Shown piece by piece: positions 1 to 8,967 of a stretch of DNA of 64,000 nt. The translations under genes and the position numbers were made by a program. Positions within the stretch are counted from its first letter, which is position 1. The number at the start of each line of letters is the position of its first letter. The stretch lies in contig NC_016023.1 in the NCBI RefSeq assembly GCF_000169195.2, positions 496,001 to 560,000 on the forward strand. The letters are read 5' to 3'. The notes beneath the pieces are model-generated. The model searched no databases and was not told where the DNA came from. It saw nothing but the letters and a program-made list of their open reading frames with translations. The DNA is from Heyndrickxia coagulans 36D1. GTDB lineage: Bacteria > Bacillota > Bacilli > Bacillales > Bacillaceae_C.

Positions 1-254
1 TACATCATTAACCCCTTTTTCAAAGGCATAGTTATCTTTTCTTTATTATATTTCCGTCATAAGACAATGACCATAAGGATTTTTTCCAGACTCATAGATT
101 TTCTGTCCAAACCGGCATCCACGTTTATTTTTCCGTTTTTTTACAATTGCGCTGGGAGTCGCAAAAAGTGGCAGTAAGACAGAGACATGAGAGTTAAGGG
201 CAAAAAAAGCAAGTTGCTGCACGTTGGCTTGCAACCCGGTCCGCTAAAACGGTG
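1..254. other. Non-coding stretch downstream of ctpB
   Basis: No gene is supported here. A 62-codon frame on the minus strand (46-234) has no convincing ribosome binding site and no recognisable protein character. I see no clear terminator with a T-run after ctpB. Confidence 0.5.
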
Positions 255-1691
255 TTACTTGCTGACAACCTTTAATGCGACTTGCAGCTGCAAATCGTTT
301 TTTTCCGCGTGCGCCATTTTGTACAGCGATTTTTCCATTTCATCGGCCGTTTTTTGATTGATGCTGCCGGTTACCGGAAGGCCTTTGTCAAACTGGAACG
401 CCTTGACGGCATTTTCCGTCTGGATATCGAAATAACCGTCTTCCCTTCCCGGTGAAAAACCAAGACTCTTTAGCATTTGCTGGGCGGTTTTGATTTGGGT
501 GTTGTTCATATCCTTTTTCAACATGCGGCTGATTTGCAAAGCCTGGGCATCAAAATAGTCCGGCTGTTTCACTTCAATCGTCGGGGCAATGCCTTTATGA
601 TGGATCCAATGGCCATCGGGCGTAAGCCATTTAAACATGGTGAGTTTGATGATGCTCTCATCTTCCATCGGCACCGCTTCCTGCACCGTCCCTTTGCCGA
701 ATGTCCGGACGCCAATTAACGGATAATTTTCCGTTTCATGAAGTGCAGCCGCCATTATTTCAGAAGCGCTCGCGCTGCCTTTATCGACGAGAACCGCAAC
801 CGGGTAAGCCTTCTTTTTCTTCAGTTTGGACACATACTGGACACGGTGCCCGCTCCGTTCCTCAATTTGCAAATACGGCTTGTTTCTTGTAACAAACTGC
901 TTGAGAATCGCTTCAACACTGGAAAGAAGGCCGCCCGGATTTCCCCGTACATCAATAACAAGCCCTTCCATGCCGCGGTTTTCAAGTTTTTCGAGCTGCT
1001 GTGCAAAATCTGTTGCCGTATCTTTTGAAAACTGGGTAATGCCGATATAACCGATTTTTTTCCCGTTTGCCTTTTTCATTTTCGAGTAGACCGTGTCAAG
1101 CGGGATTTCATCACGTTTGACCGTCACTGTCATCTGTTTGCCGGATCCGGCCCTTGAAATACCCAGCTTCACATTGGAGCCTTTTTTTCCTCTGATTCGT
1201 GTTGTCACTTCGTATAAGTCCATGCCTGCCGTACTTTTTCCGTTAATTGTTGTAATCACGTCTTCCGGGCGCAGTCCCGCTTTTTCCGCCGGGGAGTTTC
1301 TATAAGGAGAAACAATCAGTATTTTTCCGTTTTTTTTGGTAATTTCGGCGCCGATGCCTTGAAAAGAGGAATCCAGCGTGTCGTTGAATTGCGCGGCTGT
1401 CTCTTTGTCCATGTAGATGGAATACGGATCGTCCAATGTACTGACCATGCCTTTGATTGCGCCTTCCACAAGTGTTTTTTCGTCAACTTTCCGGACATAG
1501 GAACTTTTAATTAATTGGTATGCCTGGGCAATTTTTGTGAGGTCCGGCATATTGCTTGTCCCACCGGTTGTTTCCTGGCGGGTGGGGGCTGCCTTGTCCT
1601 TTTGTGAAAACCATTGGCCTGCCGTATAGCCGCCGCCTGCACCGGCAAGCAGCGATCCCGAAATCGCAAGCGCCAGCCATTTTCGTTTCAT
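255..1691 (-). CDS. ctpB: S41 family carboxy-terminal processing protease CtpB
   Basis: This is a secreted or membrane-anchored serine protease of the CtpA/CtpB family; in B. subtilis CtpB trims SpoIVFA during sigma-K activation. The start is the ATG of MKRKWL, preceded by GGAGGGC, giving 478 residues; a longer upstream frame lacks a ribosome site. Residues 5-25 form one membrane or signal segment. A PDZ domain lies at about 105-195, and the S41 peptidase core follows. The catalytic Ser/Lys/Gln are readable as Ser308 (in GSASASE), Lys333 and Gln337 (in GKGTVQ). The Ser-Lys spacing of 25 matches B. subtilis CtpB. A peptidoglycan-binding-like domain occupies about 405-465. In B. subtilis ctpB follows ftsX; here the methionine unit, cls and an M23 gene lie between them. 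The sporulation role is inferred from the family. Confidence 0.9.
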   Translation of the reverse strand: MKRKWLALAISGSLLAGAGGGYTAGQWFSQKDKAAPTRQETTGGTSNMPDLTKIAQAYQLIKSSYVRKVDEKTLVEGAIKGMVSTLDDPYSIYMDKETAAQFNDTLDSSFQGIGAEITKKNGKILIVSPYRNSPAEKAGLRPEDVITTINGKSTAGMDLYEVTTRIRGKKGSNVKLGISRAGSGKQMTVTVKRDEIPLDTVYSKMKKANGKKIGYIGITQFSKDTATDFAQQLEKLENRGMEGLVIDVRGNPGGLLSSVEAILKQFVTRNKPYLQIEERSGHRVQYVSKLKKKKAYPVAVLVDKGSASASEIMAAALHETENYPLIGVRTFGKGTVQEAVPMEDESIIKLTMFKWLTPDGHWIHHKGIAPTIEVKQPDYFDAQALQISRMLKKDMNNTQIKTAQQMLKSLGFSPGREDGYFDIQTENAVKAFQFDKGLPVTGSINQKTADEMEKSLYKMAHAEKNDLQLQVALKVVSK

Positions 1692-2075
1692 GGTGATGCC
1701 CTCCTTGTACAAGAAGCGCCGCCAAAAGCGGGGTTCTTCATCTCGATAATTCAATATATGTACAAGCCGGGGGGCATATGCCGGGTAGCGGAAAAAGACG
1801 GCGAAAGTCCCGCCGAGGATGCAAACAGGCTGCCGTGAAGCTAAAAAATGCGTAATGCAAAACGGGCTCTGGTTTCTTTAGGGGATACGTGATCCGGCCG
1901 ACCATGCTGTTCACAAAACGGCACGAACGGGATGGAGCCACCATCACAACAGGTAAAAAAGAAGCCTCTTCCGCTAAGCCGGCAAAGCAAAAACGGAAGA
2001 AGCCGTAAAGAGGTTGAGGGGTTTTCCCCCGCGCTAATCTTAGCATCGCAAAAAATATGGATACGTTTCCTTGGT
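1692..2075. other. Intergenic stretch between hom and ctpB
   Basis: About 380 bases with no supported gene. Overlapping frames on both strands lack ribosome sites. It contains a hairpin near 1967-2000 that could end the metY-hom transcript, and presumably the ctpB promoter, which I could not pick out. Confidence 0.5.
1955..2000 (-). terminator. Possible terminator of the metY-hom unit
   Basis: Arms TCTTCCG and CGGAAGA at 1967-1973 and 1994-2000 enclose a 20-base loop. They are followed on the minus strand, a few bases on, by a run of Ts at 1955-1960. The loop is long, so this is only a fair candidate. Confidence 0.4.
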
Positions 2076-3059
2076 TCACGAAACGGCATCCAATTGCGGA
2101 ACGGGCCGGTAACCCGCCGCAAAGTCTTCAATCATGGCGCTCGCCGTCGGAAACTTTCCGGCACCCGGACCTGTAAGGGTAATTTTTCCGATCAGGCTGC
2201 CGTAAATCGTGACGGCATTGTTGACGCCTTCCACCGCATAAAGGGCGTGTTCGGGAGGGACGAGGACAGGCTTAACGGATGCTTTCAGCGTCCTGCCATC
2301 ACGGTATATGTCCGCAATATGCTTATAACGGAGTCCCTTCCGATCCGCTCTTTCAATATCCGCAAGCGAGAGGCCGCCTATCCCTTCAACTTCTACTTTC
2401 TCCCAGTCCGGCTGGGTTCCGAATACGAGCCGGCTCAGGATCATCAGCTTGCAAAAGGCGTCCTGCCCTTTTACATCATTGCCCGGGTCAGCTTCTGCGT
2501 AGCCGTGCTGCCTGGCGATTTCCAACGCTTCTTCAAACGGAAGATGTTTTTCGCGCATGGCCGATAAAACAAAATTGGATGTCCCGTTTAAAATCGCCTG
2601 TACACGCTGGATGTCATTGACCTGAAGCTGCTGGGAAATCGTCCGAATCACAGGGATGCCGCCTGCGGTTGTCGCTTCGTAACCGACAAACACGCCTTTT
2701 TCTTTCGCTTTTTCAAGCAACACATTTCCATATCGTGCAAACATGACTTTATTGGCAGTAATGACGTGGCAGCCTTTTTCAATCGCTTGTAAACAGTAGG
2801 AAAAGCCTGGTTCTTCCCCGACAATCGCTTCAAACACGACTTCAAGGCCGGGAATGGCGAGAACTTCCCGGAAGTCCGTCGTGACGAGTACAGAACTGTC
2901 AATGTTCCGCTTTTTACGGGGGTTTTTGATCAGAACCGCTGCAATCTCTACCTCGGCATGCAGCTTTTCTTTCAGCTGCTCGCGGTGGGTCCGGACCGCT
3001 TCGTACACGCCCTGGCCGACCGTCCCAAAGCCGAGCAGCGCTGCTTTAATCACTCTCAT
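2076..3059 (-). CDS. hom: Homoserine dehydrogenase, short form without ACT domain
   Basis: Reduces aspartate semialdehyde to homoserine with NAD(P)H in the threonine/methionine pathway. The N-terminal Rossmann motif GFGTVGQGVYEAV (residues 11-23), ITANK (about 100-104) and the family segment GILNGT-like AILNGTSNF (about 155-163) are all visible. At 327 residues it lacks the C-terminal ACT regulatory domain that brings B. subtilis Hom to about 430 residues, so feedback inhibition by threonine is not expected. It lies 253 bases downstream of metY on the same strand with no strong terminator between them. It is therefore probably under the same S-box riboswitch and dedicated to methionine synthesis (inference). 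The start ATG has GGAGG about 10 bases upstream. Confidence 0.9.
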   Translation of the reverse strand: MRVIKAALLGFGTVGQGVYEAVRTHREQLKEKLHAEVEIAAVLIKNPRKKRNIDSSVLVTTDFREVLAIPGLEVVFEAIVGEEPGFSYCLQAIEKGCHVITANKVMFARYGNVLLEKAKEKGVFVGYEATTAGGIPVIRTISQQLQVNDIQRVQAILNGTSNFVLSAMREKHLPFEEALEIARQHGYAEADPGNDVKGQDAFCKLMILSRLVFGTQPDWEKVEVEGIGGLSLADIERADRKGLRYKHIADIYRDGRTLKASVKPVLVPPEHALYAVEGVNNAVTIYGSLIGKITLTGPGAGKFPTASAMIEDFAAGYRPVPQLDAVS

Positions 3060-3312
3060 TATCCAAACTCCTCCCTACATCTAGCGCTCTTTCGCCTCTG
3101 AAGCGTTTCGTTCATTTAAAACGGTCAAGCGGTCCGACAGTATTCGGTGCAGCCGGTATCCAGAAGCTCCCGATCTGGATCAGGTATGCAGACCGTCCGG
3201 GCCGCAACATTGTTCAATGGGATCAGCCCAGAACATCGTATAAGTTTTCCGGATCACCTGTTGGCATTCGCATGGCGGCCTCGCACGAATCTGCCGGGCC
3301 TGCTCCCCGGTT

Positions 3313-4611
3313 TTACCGGGCTGTAACGGCTGTTGCTTTTGTAATGGCCTGATCGAGGTCGGCTGTCAAATCTTCGACGGCTTCAAGCCCGACGGACAGG
3401 CGGATCAAATCGCCCGTGACCCCTGATTTTTCCAGTTCTTCATCGCTCAGCTGCGAATGCGTGGTCGTTGCCGGGTGGATGATCAGCGATTTCGCGTCGC
3501 CGACATTCGCTACATGCGACCACAGCTTGATATTGTCGATCACGCGTCTTCCTGTTTCCCGGCCGCCTTTGACACCAAAGTTGACAATGGAGCCGTAGCC
3601 GCCGTTCAAATATTTTTGCGCCAGCTCATGGGAAGGATGGTCTTCAAGGCCCGGGTAATTGACCCACGCAACATCCGGATGGTTTTTCAGAAATTCCGCG
3701 ACTTTCAATGCATTTTCGTTATGCCTTTCCACACGCAGATGCAGCGTTTCAAGCCCTTGCAGGAATAAAAAGGCGTTGTCCGGACTTAAAGTCGGCCCGA
3801 AGTCGCGCAAAAGCTGAACGCGAAGTTTTGTGGCGAACGCAGCCTGTGCCGTGTCGACGCCGTAGCGCAAGCCGTGATAGCTCGGATCCGGTTCGCTAAA
3901 GTCCGGAAATTTGTCTGTGTTCCAGTCAAAACGCCCGCCGTCAACGGCAACACCGCCGATCGCCGTTCCGTGCCCGCCGATCCATTTTGTCGCCGAATGG
4001 ACAACCACGTCCGCGCCCCATTTGATCGGATTCGCGCCATACGGAGAAGCAAACGTGTTGTCGACAATCAAAGGAATACCGTTTTCATGGGCCACTTCCG
4101 CTACTTTTTCCACGTCGAGCACCTGCAGGCTTGGGTTGCCGATAATTTCCGCGTACAATGCTTTTGTTTTCGGGGTGATCGCCTGGCGGAACGCTTCAGG
4201 GTCGGACCCGTCCACAAACTTGACGTTAATGCCGTATTTCGGCAATGTCACGGCAAACAAATTATAGGTACCGCCGTAAAGGTTGCTGGCAGATACGATG
4301 TCATCACCCGCACGAACAATGTTCAAAATGGAGAAGGCAATGGCCGATGCGCCGGATGATAAACCGACAGCCGCCGTTCCGCCTTCCAGTGCAGCAACAC
4401 GTTTTTCAAAAACATCTACAGTCGGATTGCCGAGACGGGAATAAATGAAACCTTCTTTTGATAAATTGAAGACGCCCTCCGCATGTTCTGTATCCGGAAA
4501 AACGTAAGAAGTCGTCCGGTATACCGGTACGGCGCGCGATCCTGTCGCCGGGTCCGGTTCCTGGCCGCCGTGCAACAATAAAGTTTCCGGTTGGAATGAT
4601 GGTTGTGTCAT
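3313..4611 (-). CDS. metY: O-acetylhomoserine sulfhydrylase (PLP-dependent)
   Basis: A Cys/Met-metabolism PLP enzyme that makes homocysteine from O-acetylhomoserine and sulfide. The protein is 432 residues, which fits MetY rather than the roughly 375-residue MetI/MetB. The pyridoxal-lysine motif is SATKW in [13 protein letters not shown] (about 205-217), and SSGASAI and NLYGGT occur as expected. The start is the ATG of MTQPSF, preceded by GGAGGC. A longer in-frame extension runs back into the riboswitch terminator and is not credible. Expression should be controlled by the SAM-I riboswitch directly upstream. Together with MetA (Glu111 type) elsewhere in the window this gives a direct sulfhydrylation route. 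Confidence 0.92.
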   Translation of the reverse strand: MTQPSFQPETLLLHGGQEPDPATGSRAVPVYRTTSYVFPDTEHAEGVFNLSKEGFIYSRLGNPTVDVFEKRVAALEGGTAAVGLSSGASAIAFSILNIVRAGDDIVSASNLYGGTYNLFAVTLPKYGINVKFVDGSDPEAFRQAITPKTKALYAEIIGNPSLQVLDVEKVAEVAHENGIPLIVDNTFASPYGANPIKWGADVVVHSATKWIGGHGTAIGGVAVDGGRFDWNTDKFPDFSEPDPSYHGLRYGVDTAQAAFATKLRVQLLRDFGPTLSPDNAFLFLQGLETLHLRVERHNENALKVAEFLKNHPDVAWVNYPGLEDHPSHELAQKYLNGGYGSIVNFGVKGGRETGRRVIDNIKLWSHVANVGDAKSLIIHPATTTHSQLSDEELEKSGVTGDLIRLSVGLEAVEDLTADLDQAITKATAVTAR

Positions 4612-4663
4612 TTTAAAGCCTCCTGATTTTTTAAAATTTTTTCGTGAAAGATGGAAGAGGAAA

Positions 4664-4695
4664 TGAAAAAACCCTCTTCGTAAGGGAAGAGGGTT
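4664..4695 (-). terminator. Riboswitch-controlled terminator upstream of metY
   Basis: Perfect 10-bp arms AACCCTCTTC/GAAGAGGGTT with a 6-base loop, followed by a T-run on the minus strand. The 5' arm and loop include TCCCTTA, complementary to TAAGGGA in the 3' strand of riboswitch stem P1. Terminator and anti-terminator are therefore mutually exclusive, as in other S-boxes. Confidence 0.9.
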
Positions 4696-4714
4696 ACAAT
4701 GTATGTAAGTTCCT

Positions 4715-4822
4715 CCCTTATCTTTCAGACGCATGTCTGTAGGAATTAGCACCTTTTCAGGCAAATGCCTGAAGGTTGCCGGGCTTCGCAGGGCCTAGTC
4801 CCTCCGCCGCTCTCGATAAGAG
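4715..4822 (-). promoter_or_regulatory. SAM-I (S-box) riboswitch aptamer
   Basis: The minus strand opens with CTCTTATCGAGAGC and continues with the S-box core signatures GGCGGAGGGACT, GAAGCCCGGCAACC, AGGTGCTAATTCC and GATAAGGG. The last pairs with CTCTTATC to close stem P1. It sits about 100 bases before metY. High SAM should stabilise P1 and allow the terminator to form, switching off metY and probably hom. Confidence 0.95.
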
Positions 4823-4921
4823 TTTCTTTTCATAATTCAATTTTGAATGACTTATTGTTTAAGATTATAGAAGAACAATGGCAAACCGTCAACCTTTTTT
4901 TGAAAAAATTTTCTTTTTCTT

Positions 4922-6367
4922 CTACAATATTGGCGACAATAGCCGGGAAATGGACTCTTTAAACCGCACATAAAGCGGCCGGTTCTGGTAATCATGGAGC
5001 GTTAATTCGGTTGATTCGGCCATATCGTCCCGGAAAACGCCGGCAAGTGTGCCGGAAAGCTCACGGTCGTACAGCACGGCGTTCACTTCAAAATTGAGAC
5101 GGAAACTGCGCACATCGATATTGGCCGTCCCAACGGAAGCAATTTTCCCGTCTACGACAATCATTTTCGCATGGATGAACCCTTTTTGATAAATGTACAC
5201 TTTGACGCCCGTTTTTAACAGCTGGCCGATGTTGGAAAGCGTCGCCCAATAGACAAACATATGATCCGGTTTATTTGGAATCATAATCCGAACATCCACT
5301 CCGGATAAGGCGGCAAGCGTCAGCGCATTCAGGAGGCTGTCATCCGGAATAAAATACGGTGTTTGCAAATAAATATATTTTTTGGCGGAATTGATCATTT
5401 TAATATAGCTGTTTTTAATCTGCTCCCATTCAGAATCGGGGCCGCTTGAGACGATTTGGATATCGGTTTCACCCTGCGATGGGATGACCGGGAAATAACG
5501 TTCTTCATCTCTTACATCGTGCGGTGACGCCTGATTCCAGTCCAAAATAAAGCGGGTCTGCATGGCATAAACAGCACTCCCTACAATCCGTAGATGCGTA
5601 TCCCGCCAGTAACCGAATTTCTTATTCAGGCCAAGATACTCATCCCCAACATTAAAACCACCGATATATCCGATCTGCCCATCAATAATCGCCAATTTCC
5701 GGTGATTCCTGAAATTGACGCGCAAATTGACGAGTGGGATCCGGGCAGGAAAAAAGGACGCCACTTCCCCACCAGCAACAACAAGCGGCCGGAAAAATTT
5801 GCGGCGGAACAGCATCCGCGACCCCATATCATCATAAAGCAGCCGCACCTTTACGCCTTCTCTTGCTTTTTGCGACAGCAGTTCAATCAATTCATGGCCG
5901 AGGCGGTCATTCCGGAAAATATAATATACAAGATGAATACTGTCTTTTGCATTCCGGATGTCTTCAAATAAAGCCTCGAATTTTTTCCTGCCGTCTGTAA
6001 ATATATCGACGTGATTGTCCTGGGAAAGGATTGCCCCGTCATTCATCAGCAGCATATAAACGAGATCCTTGTACTGGATTGTCCGCTCATCATGAAACGG
6101 AAACCGGTTTTCGCGCAGCAGTTCAATTTGCTGCTGGGAAATTTCCTTAATGCCGATCTTCTCCTGTACCTTCCAGTCAAAAATTTTCCGGCGGCTTAAA
6201 TTTTGCCCGAATACCAAATACAGGATAAAGCCGGCAATCGGCAGGAATAACAGCACCAAAAGCCATGCCCAAGTTGCGCCGACATCCCGCCGTTCCAGGA
6301 AAATAACGGTTCCCGCCAGAATAAAATTCAAAAGAAACAAGATAACCAGTAGTACCGTTATAATCAT
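4922..6367 (-). CDS. cls: Cardiolipin synthase (phospholipase D family)
   Basis: Condenses two phosphatidylglycerol molecules to cardiolipin at the cytoplasmic membrane. Two N-terminal hydrophobic segments lie at about 2-22 and 32-52, followed by two PLD domains. Each has an HKD motif: HRKLAIIDG (about 215-223) and HAKMIVVDG (about 395-403), both followed by GxxN-type residues (GGFNVGD and GTANIDVRS). The length of 481 residues is normal for Bacillus Cls. The ATG of MIITVLL has AAGGAG upstream and is preferred to an upstream in-frame Met. It is a single gene between the S-box of metY and the M23 peptidase terminator. Which Bacillus paralogue (ClsA/YwiE/YwjE) it matches cannot be told here. 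Confidence 0.9.
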   Translation of the reverse strand: MIITVLLVILFLLNFILAGTVIFLERRDVGATWAWLLVLLFLPIAGFILYLVFGQNLSRRKIFDWKVQEKIGIKEISQQQIELLRENRFPFHDERTIQYKDLVYMLLMNDGAILSQDNHVDIFTDGRKKFEALFEDIRNAKDSIHLVYYIFRNDRLGHELIELLSQKAREGVKVRLLYDDMGSRMLFRRKFFRPLVVAGGEVASFFPARIPLVNLRVNFRNHRKLAIIDGQIGYIGGFNVGDEYLGLNKKFGYWRDTHLRIVGSAVYAMQTRFILDWNQASPHDVRDEERYFPVIPSQGETDIQIVSSGPDSEWEQIKNSYIKMINSAKKYIYLQTPYFIPDDSLLNALTLAALSGVDVRIMIPNKPDHMFVYWATLSNIGQLLKTGVKVYIYQKGFIHAKMIVVDGKIASVGTANIDVRSFRLNFEVNAVLYDRELSGTLAGVFRDDMAESTELTLHDYQNRPLYVRFKESISRLLSPIL

Positions 6368-6549
6368 TGCGTTCTCCTTTTCGTACACCCTTTGTTCCTG
6401 CTTGAGGTTTGTTTTCAGCTCACGTCCGGGTTACCGTGATGCGTTTGGAATTGATATAGGATATGTTTGCGCAGGAAAAACGACAATTGTATCATACCAT
6501 AATATTTATCGCCTTACCTATCGTACAGCACTTTTCCTGCAAATGCATT

Positions 6550-6581
6550 GAAAAAGAACCGCACCAATGGATACGGTTCTT
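6550..6581 (-). terminator. Terminator of the M23 peptidase gene
   Basis: AGAACCG and CGGTTCT arms (6555-6580) lie just after the stop at 6595. They are followed by Ts on the minus strand; the hairpin also has a T-run on the plus side. Confidence 0.75.
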
Positions 6582-6594
6582 TTTTTCGTCCTTA

Positions 6595-7938
6595 TTAAAA
6601 GTTAACATAGTTTCTCGGGTTTTGGGCACCGGTATGTGGCGGTGGTGTCCAGCGGCCGTTATAAATTTCAAAGTGAAGATGCGGTCCTGTTGATTCCCCG
6701 GTATTTCCCATTGCTCCGATCTGCTGCCCTTTGCTGACGTGCTGCCCGGTGCTGACGCTGTACGAGCTCAAATGGGCATAAACGGTTGTGTACAACTTCC
6801 CGTTAATATAGTGGGTGATCATGACGCAATTCCCGTATGAAGAAGAGTGGTACGCCCTAAACACGACACCGTCGGCTGCAGCGACAACCGGTGTCCCGAT
6901 GCTGTTGGCAATGTCAATGCCCGGATGGAACCCGCCGGAACGCCCACCGAATTCAGATGAAATATATCCGGATGCCGGTCGCGTAAAGGATCCGGAAGAT
7001 ACTTGCGGAAGGGATCCGCCGGAATGGCTCCCGGAACTTGACTTGACCGATGCAGAGCGGGTTGTCCCTGCGTTTGATCCTGCTGATCCTGTTGATCCTG
7101 TATTCGTTTGTGCCTTTGCTGCTGCATCTGCTTTTGCTGCAGCCTTTCTTTCTTCCTCCGCTTGCTTTTTCGCAAACGCAATGGCTTTTTCAATGGAAGC
7201 TTTTTGGTCAGCCAGGATACTCTTTTGTTCACTCAGCGACATTTTCTCTTCCTTAAGGCTGTCTTTTTGTTTTTCCAACTTTTTGATTAATGCCGATTTC
7301 TCGCTCTCATCCTGTTTCAGACTGTCTTTTAATGATTGTAAATCAGACAGCATCGATTCCAAATCGGACAGTTTCTTTTCCACTGAAGCCTGTTTGTCCT
7401 TTAAATCCTGTTCATCTTTTTTCTGTTCTTCCAAAATTTGCCGGTCTGCTTCAACCAATGTCTTCACTGCTGAAAAGCGGTCAATAAAATCACCAACGCT
7501 TTTCGCTTCAAGAAAAACATCCAAATAATTGACCGAACCGCCGCCGTTTTTCTGCATTGCACGGGCGCGGTCTTTTAAAATAGCGTTCCGGTCTTCAATC
7601 CGCTTTTTGATTTCAGCGATATTTTTCTTCAAATCAGCAATCTGGTCTTTCGTTGTACTGATATTCTGTTCCTGCTCGCTGATTTTTTTGTTCGCCGATT
7701 GAATTTTCGATTCAATGGCCTCAAGCTGGCCGCCGAGAGAAGCCTGCTTGTCTTGAATGTCGGAAATCTGGTTTTCTTTTTTGTTCATCTCTGATTCGAC
7801 ATTGGAAAGTTTACTCTCAATCTCGCTTTTTTTCTGCTGCAAATCGCCGGCCGCAGCAGCATTGGACTGGTAGCCGAACAGGCCGCCCAGGCTGAGCGTG
7901 CATATAACAGCAGCAGGCAGAATGGAACGCTTCTTCAT
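6595..7938 (-). CDS. Secreted coiled-coil M23 peptidoglycan endopeptidase (EnvC/PcsB-like)
   Basis: A 447-residue exported protein: signal peptide at about 1-32 ending in AAAAG, then a long coiled coil of heptad-like E/K/Q-rich sequence to about residue 255, a low-complexity Ser/Gly/Thr linker, and a C-terminal M23 (LytM) domain. The zinc ligands are visible in HPGIDIA and GPHLHFEIYNG. All appear intact, so it should be an active metallopeptidase that cuts cell-wall cross-bridges. The start ATG is preceded by GAGGGGG. It lies directly downstream of ftsE-ftsX. In other bacteria FtsEX activates coiled-coil partners (EnvC in E. coli, PcsB in streptococci, CwlO in B. subtilis), so FtsEX control is a reasonable inference. 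It has its own terminator. Confidence 0.88.
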   Translation of the reverse strand: MKKRSILPAAVICTLSLGGLFGYQSNAAAAGDLQQKKSEIESKLSNVESEMNKKENQISDIQDKQASLGGQLEAIESKIQSANKKISEQEQNISTTKDQIADLKKNIAEIKKRIEDRNAILKDRARAMQKNGGGSVNYLDVFLEAKSVGDFIDRFSAVKTLVEADRQILEEQKKDEQDLKDKQASVEKKLSDLESMLSDLQSLKDSLKQDESEKSALIKKLEKQKDSLKEEKMSLSEQKSILADQKASIEKAIAFAKKQAEEERKAAAKADAAAKAQTNTGSTGSAGSNAGTTRSASVKSSSGSHSGGSLPQVSSGSFTRPASGYISSEFGGRSGGFHPGIDIANSIGTPVVAAADGVVFRAYHSSSYGNCVMITHYINGKLYTTVYAHLSSYSVSTGQHVSKGQQIGAMGNTGESTGPHLHFEIYNGRWTPPPHTGAQNPRNYVNF

Positions 7939-8082
7939 CTTTTTCCCCCTCAAAGCAAAATGTTTTTGTTTTATGTATCCGGGGACGCAACGCCCCGTTT
8001 TTCCTGTGTTTTAAAATGAACAGAAAGGGTATAGAATAAAAAATCAGGCGGACGGGAGTGGAATGCATCCCGGCCGTTCCCG

Positions 8083-8967
8083 TTACACTTTCAAATAACG
8101 GCGGATCGACATCGAACTGCCCCAGATTCCAATGCAGACGCCAAGTACAAGCAGCAGGCCGTCTACGCCGTAAATGAACGGGCTGATATCAAGCATATGG
8201 ATAATATTGTTTTGCAGCTTCGGCTCTACGATTTTATAAACGGAGTAATAGCCGAAAGAAATCAGCACAATCGGCAGTATGGACCCCAGGATTCCGAGCC
8301 AGAGCCCTTCGAGAAGAAACGGCCAGCGGATAAACCAGTTTGTCGCCCCTACCAGTTTCATAATCTCGATTTCTTTTCTTCTGGCAAAAATCGTAATTTT
8401 AATCGTATTTGAGATAAGGAACATCGCCGTAAGCAGCAGGGCAATGATTAACACAAGCCCGACATTGCGGCAGATACTTAAAACATGGAACAGCTTTTCC
8501 ACTTTTCCTTTCCCATAAATGACGGATTCGACATGGTCCATTTTTTGAATTTGCGCCGCAACTTTTGGCGTGTCCGTCGGCTGCTTTGTTTTGACAATAA
8601 ATACATCATACAATGGGTTGTCCTGCTGGAACAGTTTAAAATCATCACCCATTCTTTTAATCAATTCTTTTAGTTCCTGTTGTTTAGAAGAAAACTTGAC
8701 GGAATTGACGGCGTTCAGACTCTCAATCTCGCTTTCCAATTTTTCCCTGTCGGCAGCCTTTGCCGCTAAGTCGATATGGACGCGAATTTCCACGTCGTTT
8801 TCAATATCGGAAGCAAATTTATTCATGTTCAGGATGATCACGAAAAATACGCCGACAAGAAGCAGGGTAATCGTTACGGCACTTGCCGATGCAAACATCA
8901 TCCAGCCATTCCGGCCAAGGCTTTTAAAACTTTCCCGGAAGTGGCGTTTAAGCGTATTAATCTTCAT
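8083..8967 (-). CDS. ftsX: Cell-division ABC transporter permease FtsX
   Basis: Membrane partner of FtsE. The 294-residue protein has an N-terminal cytoplasmic segment, one membrane helix at about 23-45, a large extracellular loop (about 50-165), and three more helices (about 170-195, 220-245, 262-285), which is the FtsX topology. The start ATG (MKINTLKRHF) has GGAGGTTACGGTT upstream and overlaps the ftsE 3' end by 11 bases, so the two are translationally coupled. FtsEX does not transport a known substrate; it transmits ATPase cycles to wall hydrolases outside. The adjacent M23 gene is the candidate target. Confidence 0.93.
   Translation of the reverse strand: MKINTLKRHFRESFKSLGRNGWMMFASASAVTITLLLVGVFFVIILNMNKFASDIENDVEIRVHIDLAAKAADREKLESEIESLNAVNSVKFSSKQQELKELIKRMGDDFKLFQQDNPLYDVFIVKTKQPTDTPKVAAQIQKMDHVESVIYGKGKVEKLFHVLSICRNVGLVLIIALLLTAMFLISNTIKITIFARRKEIEIMKLVGATNWFIRWPFLLEGLWLGILGSILPIVLISFGYYSVYKIVEPKLQNNIIHMLDISPFIYGVDGLLLVLGVCIGIWGSSMSIRRYLKV

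Noticed and set aside
46-234. 62-codon minus-strand gene at the window start
   Set aside because: No ribosome site and no protein-like features.
4612-4764. Longer metY start at 4764
   Set aside because: The extension lies across the riboswitch and its terminator and has no ribosome site; GGAGGC sits before the ATG at 4611.
6815-7528. 237-codon plus-strand frame
   Set aside because: Antisense to the M23 gene; its Ser/Phe-rich composition mirrors the coiled coil codons.
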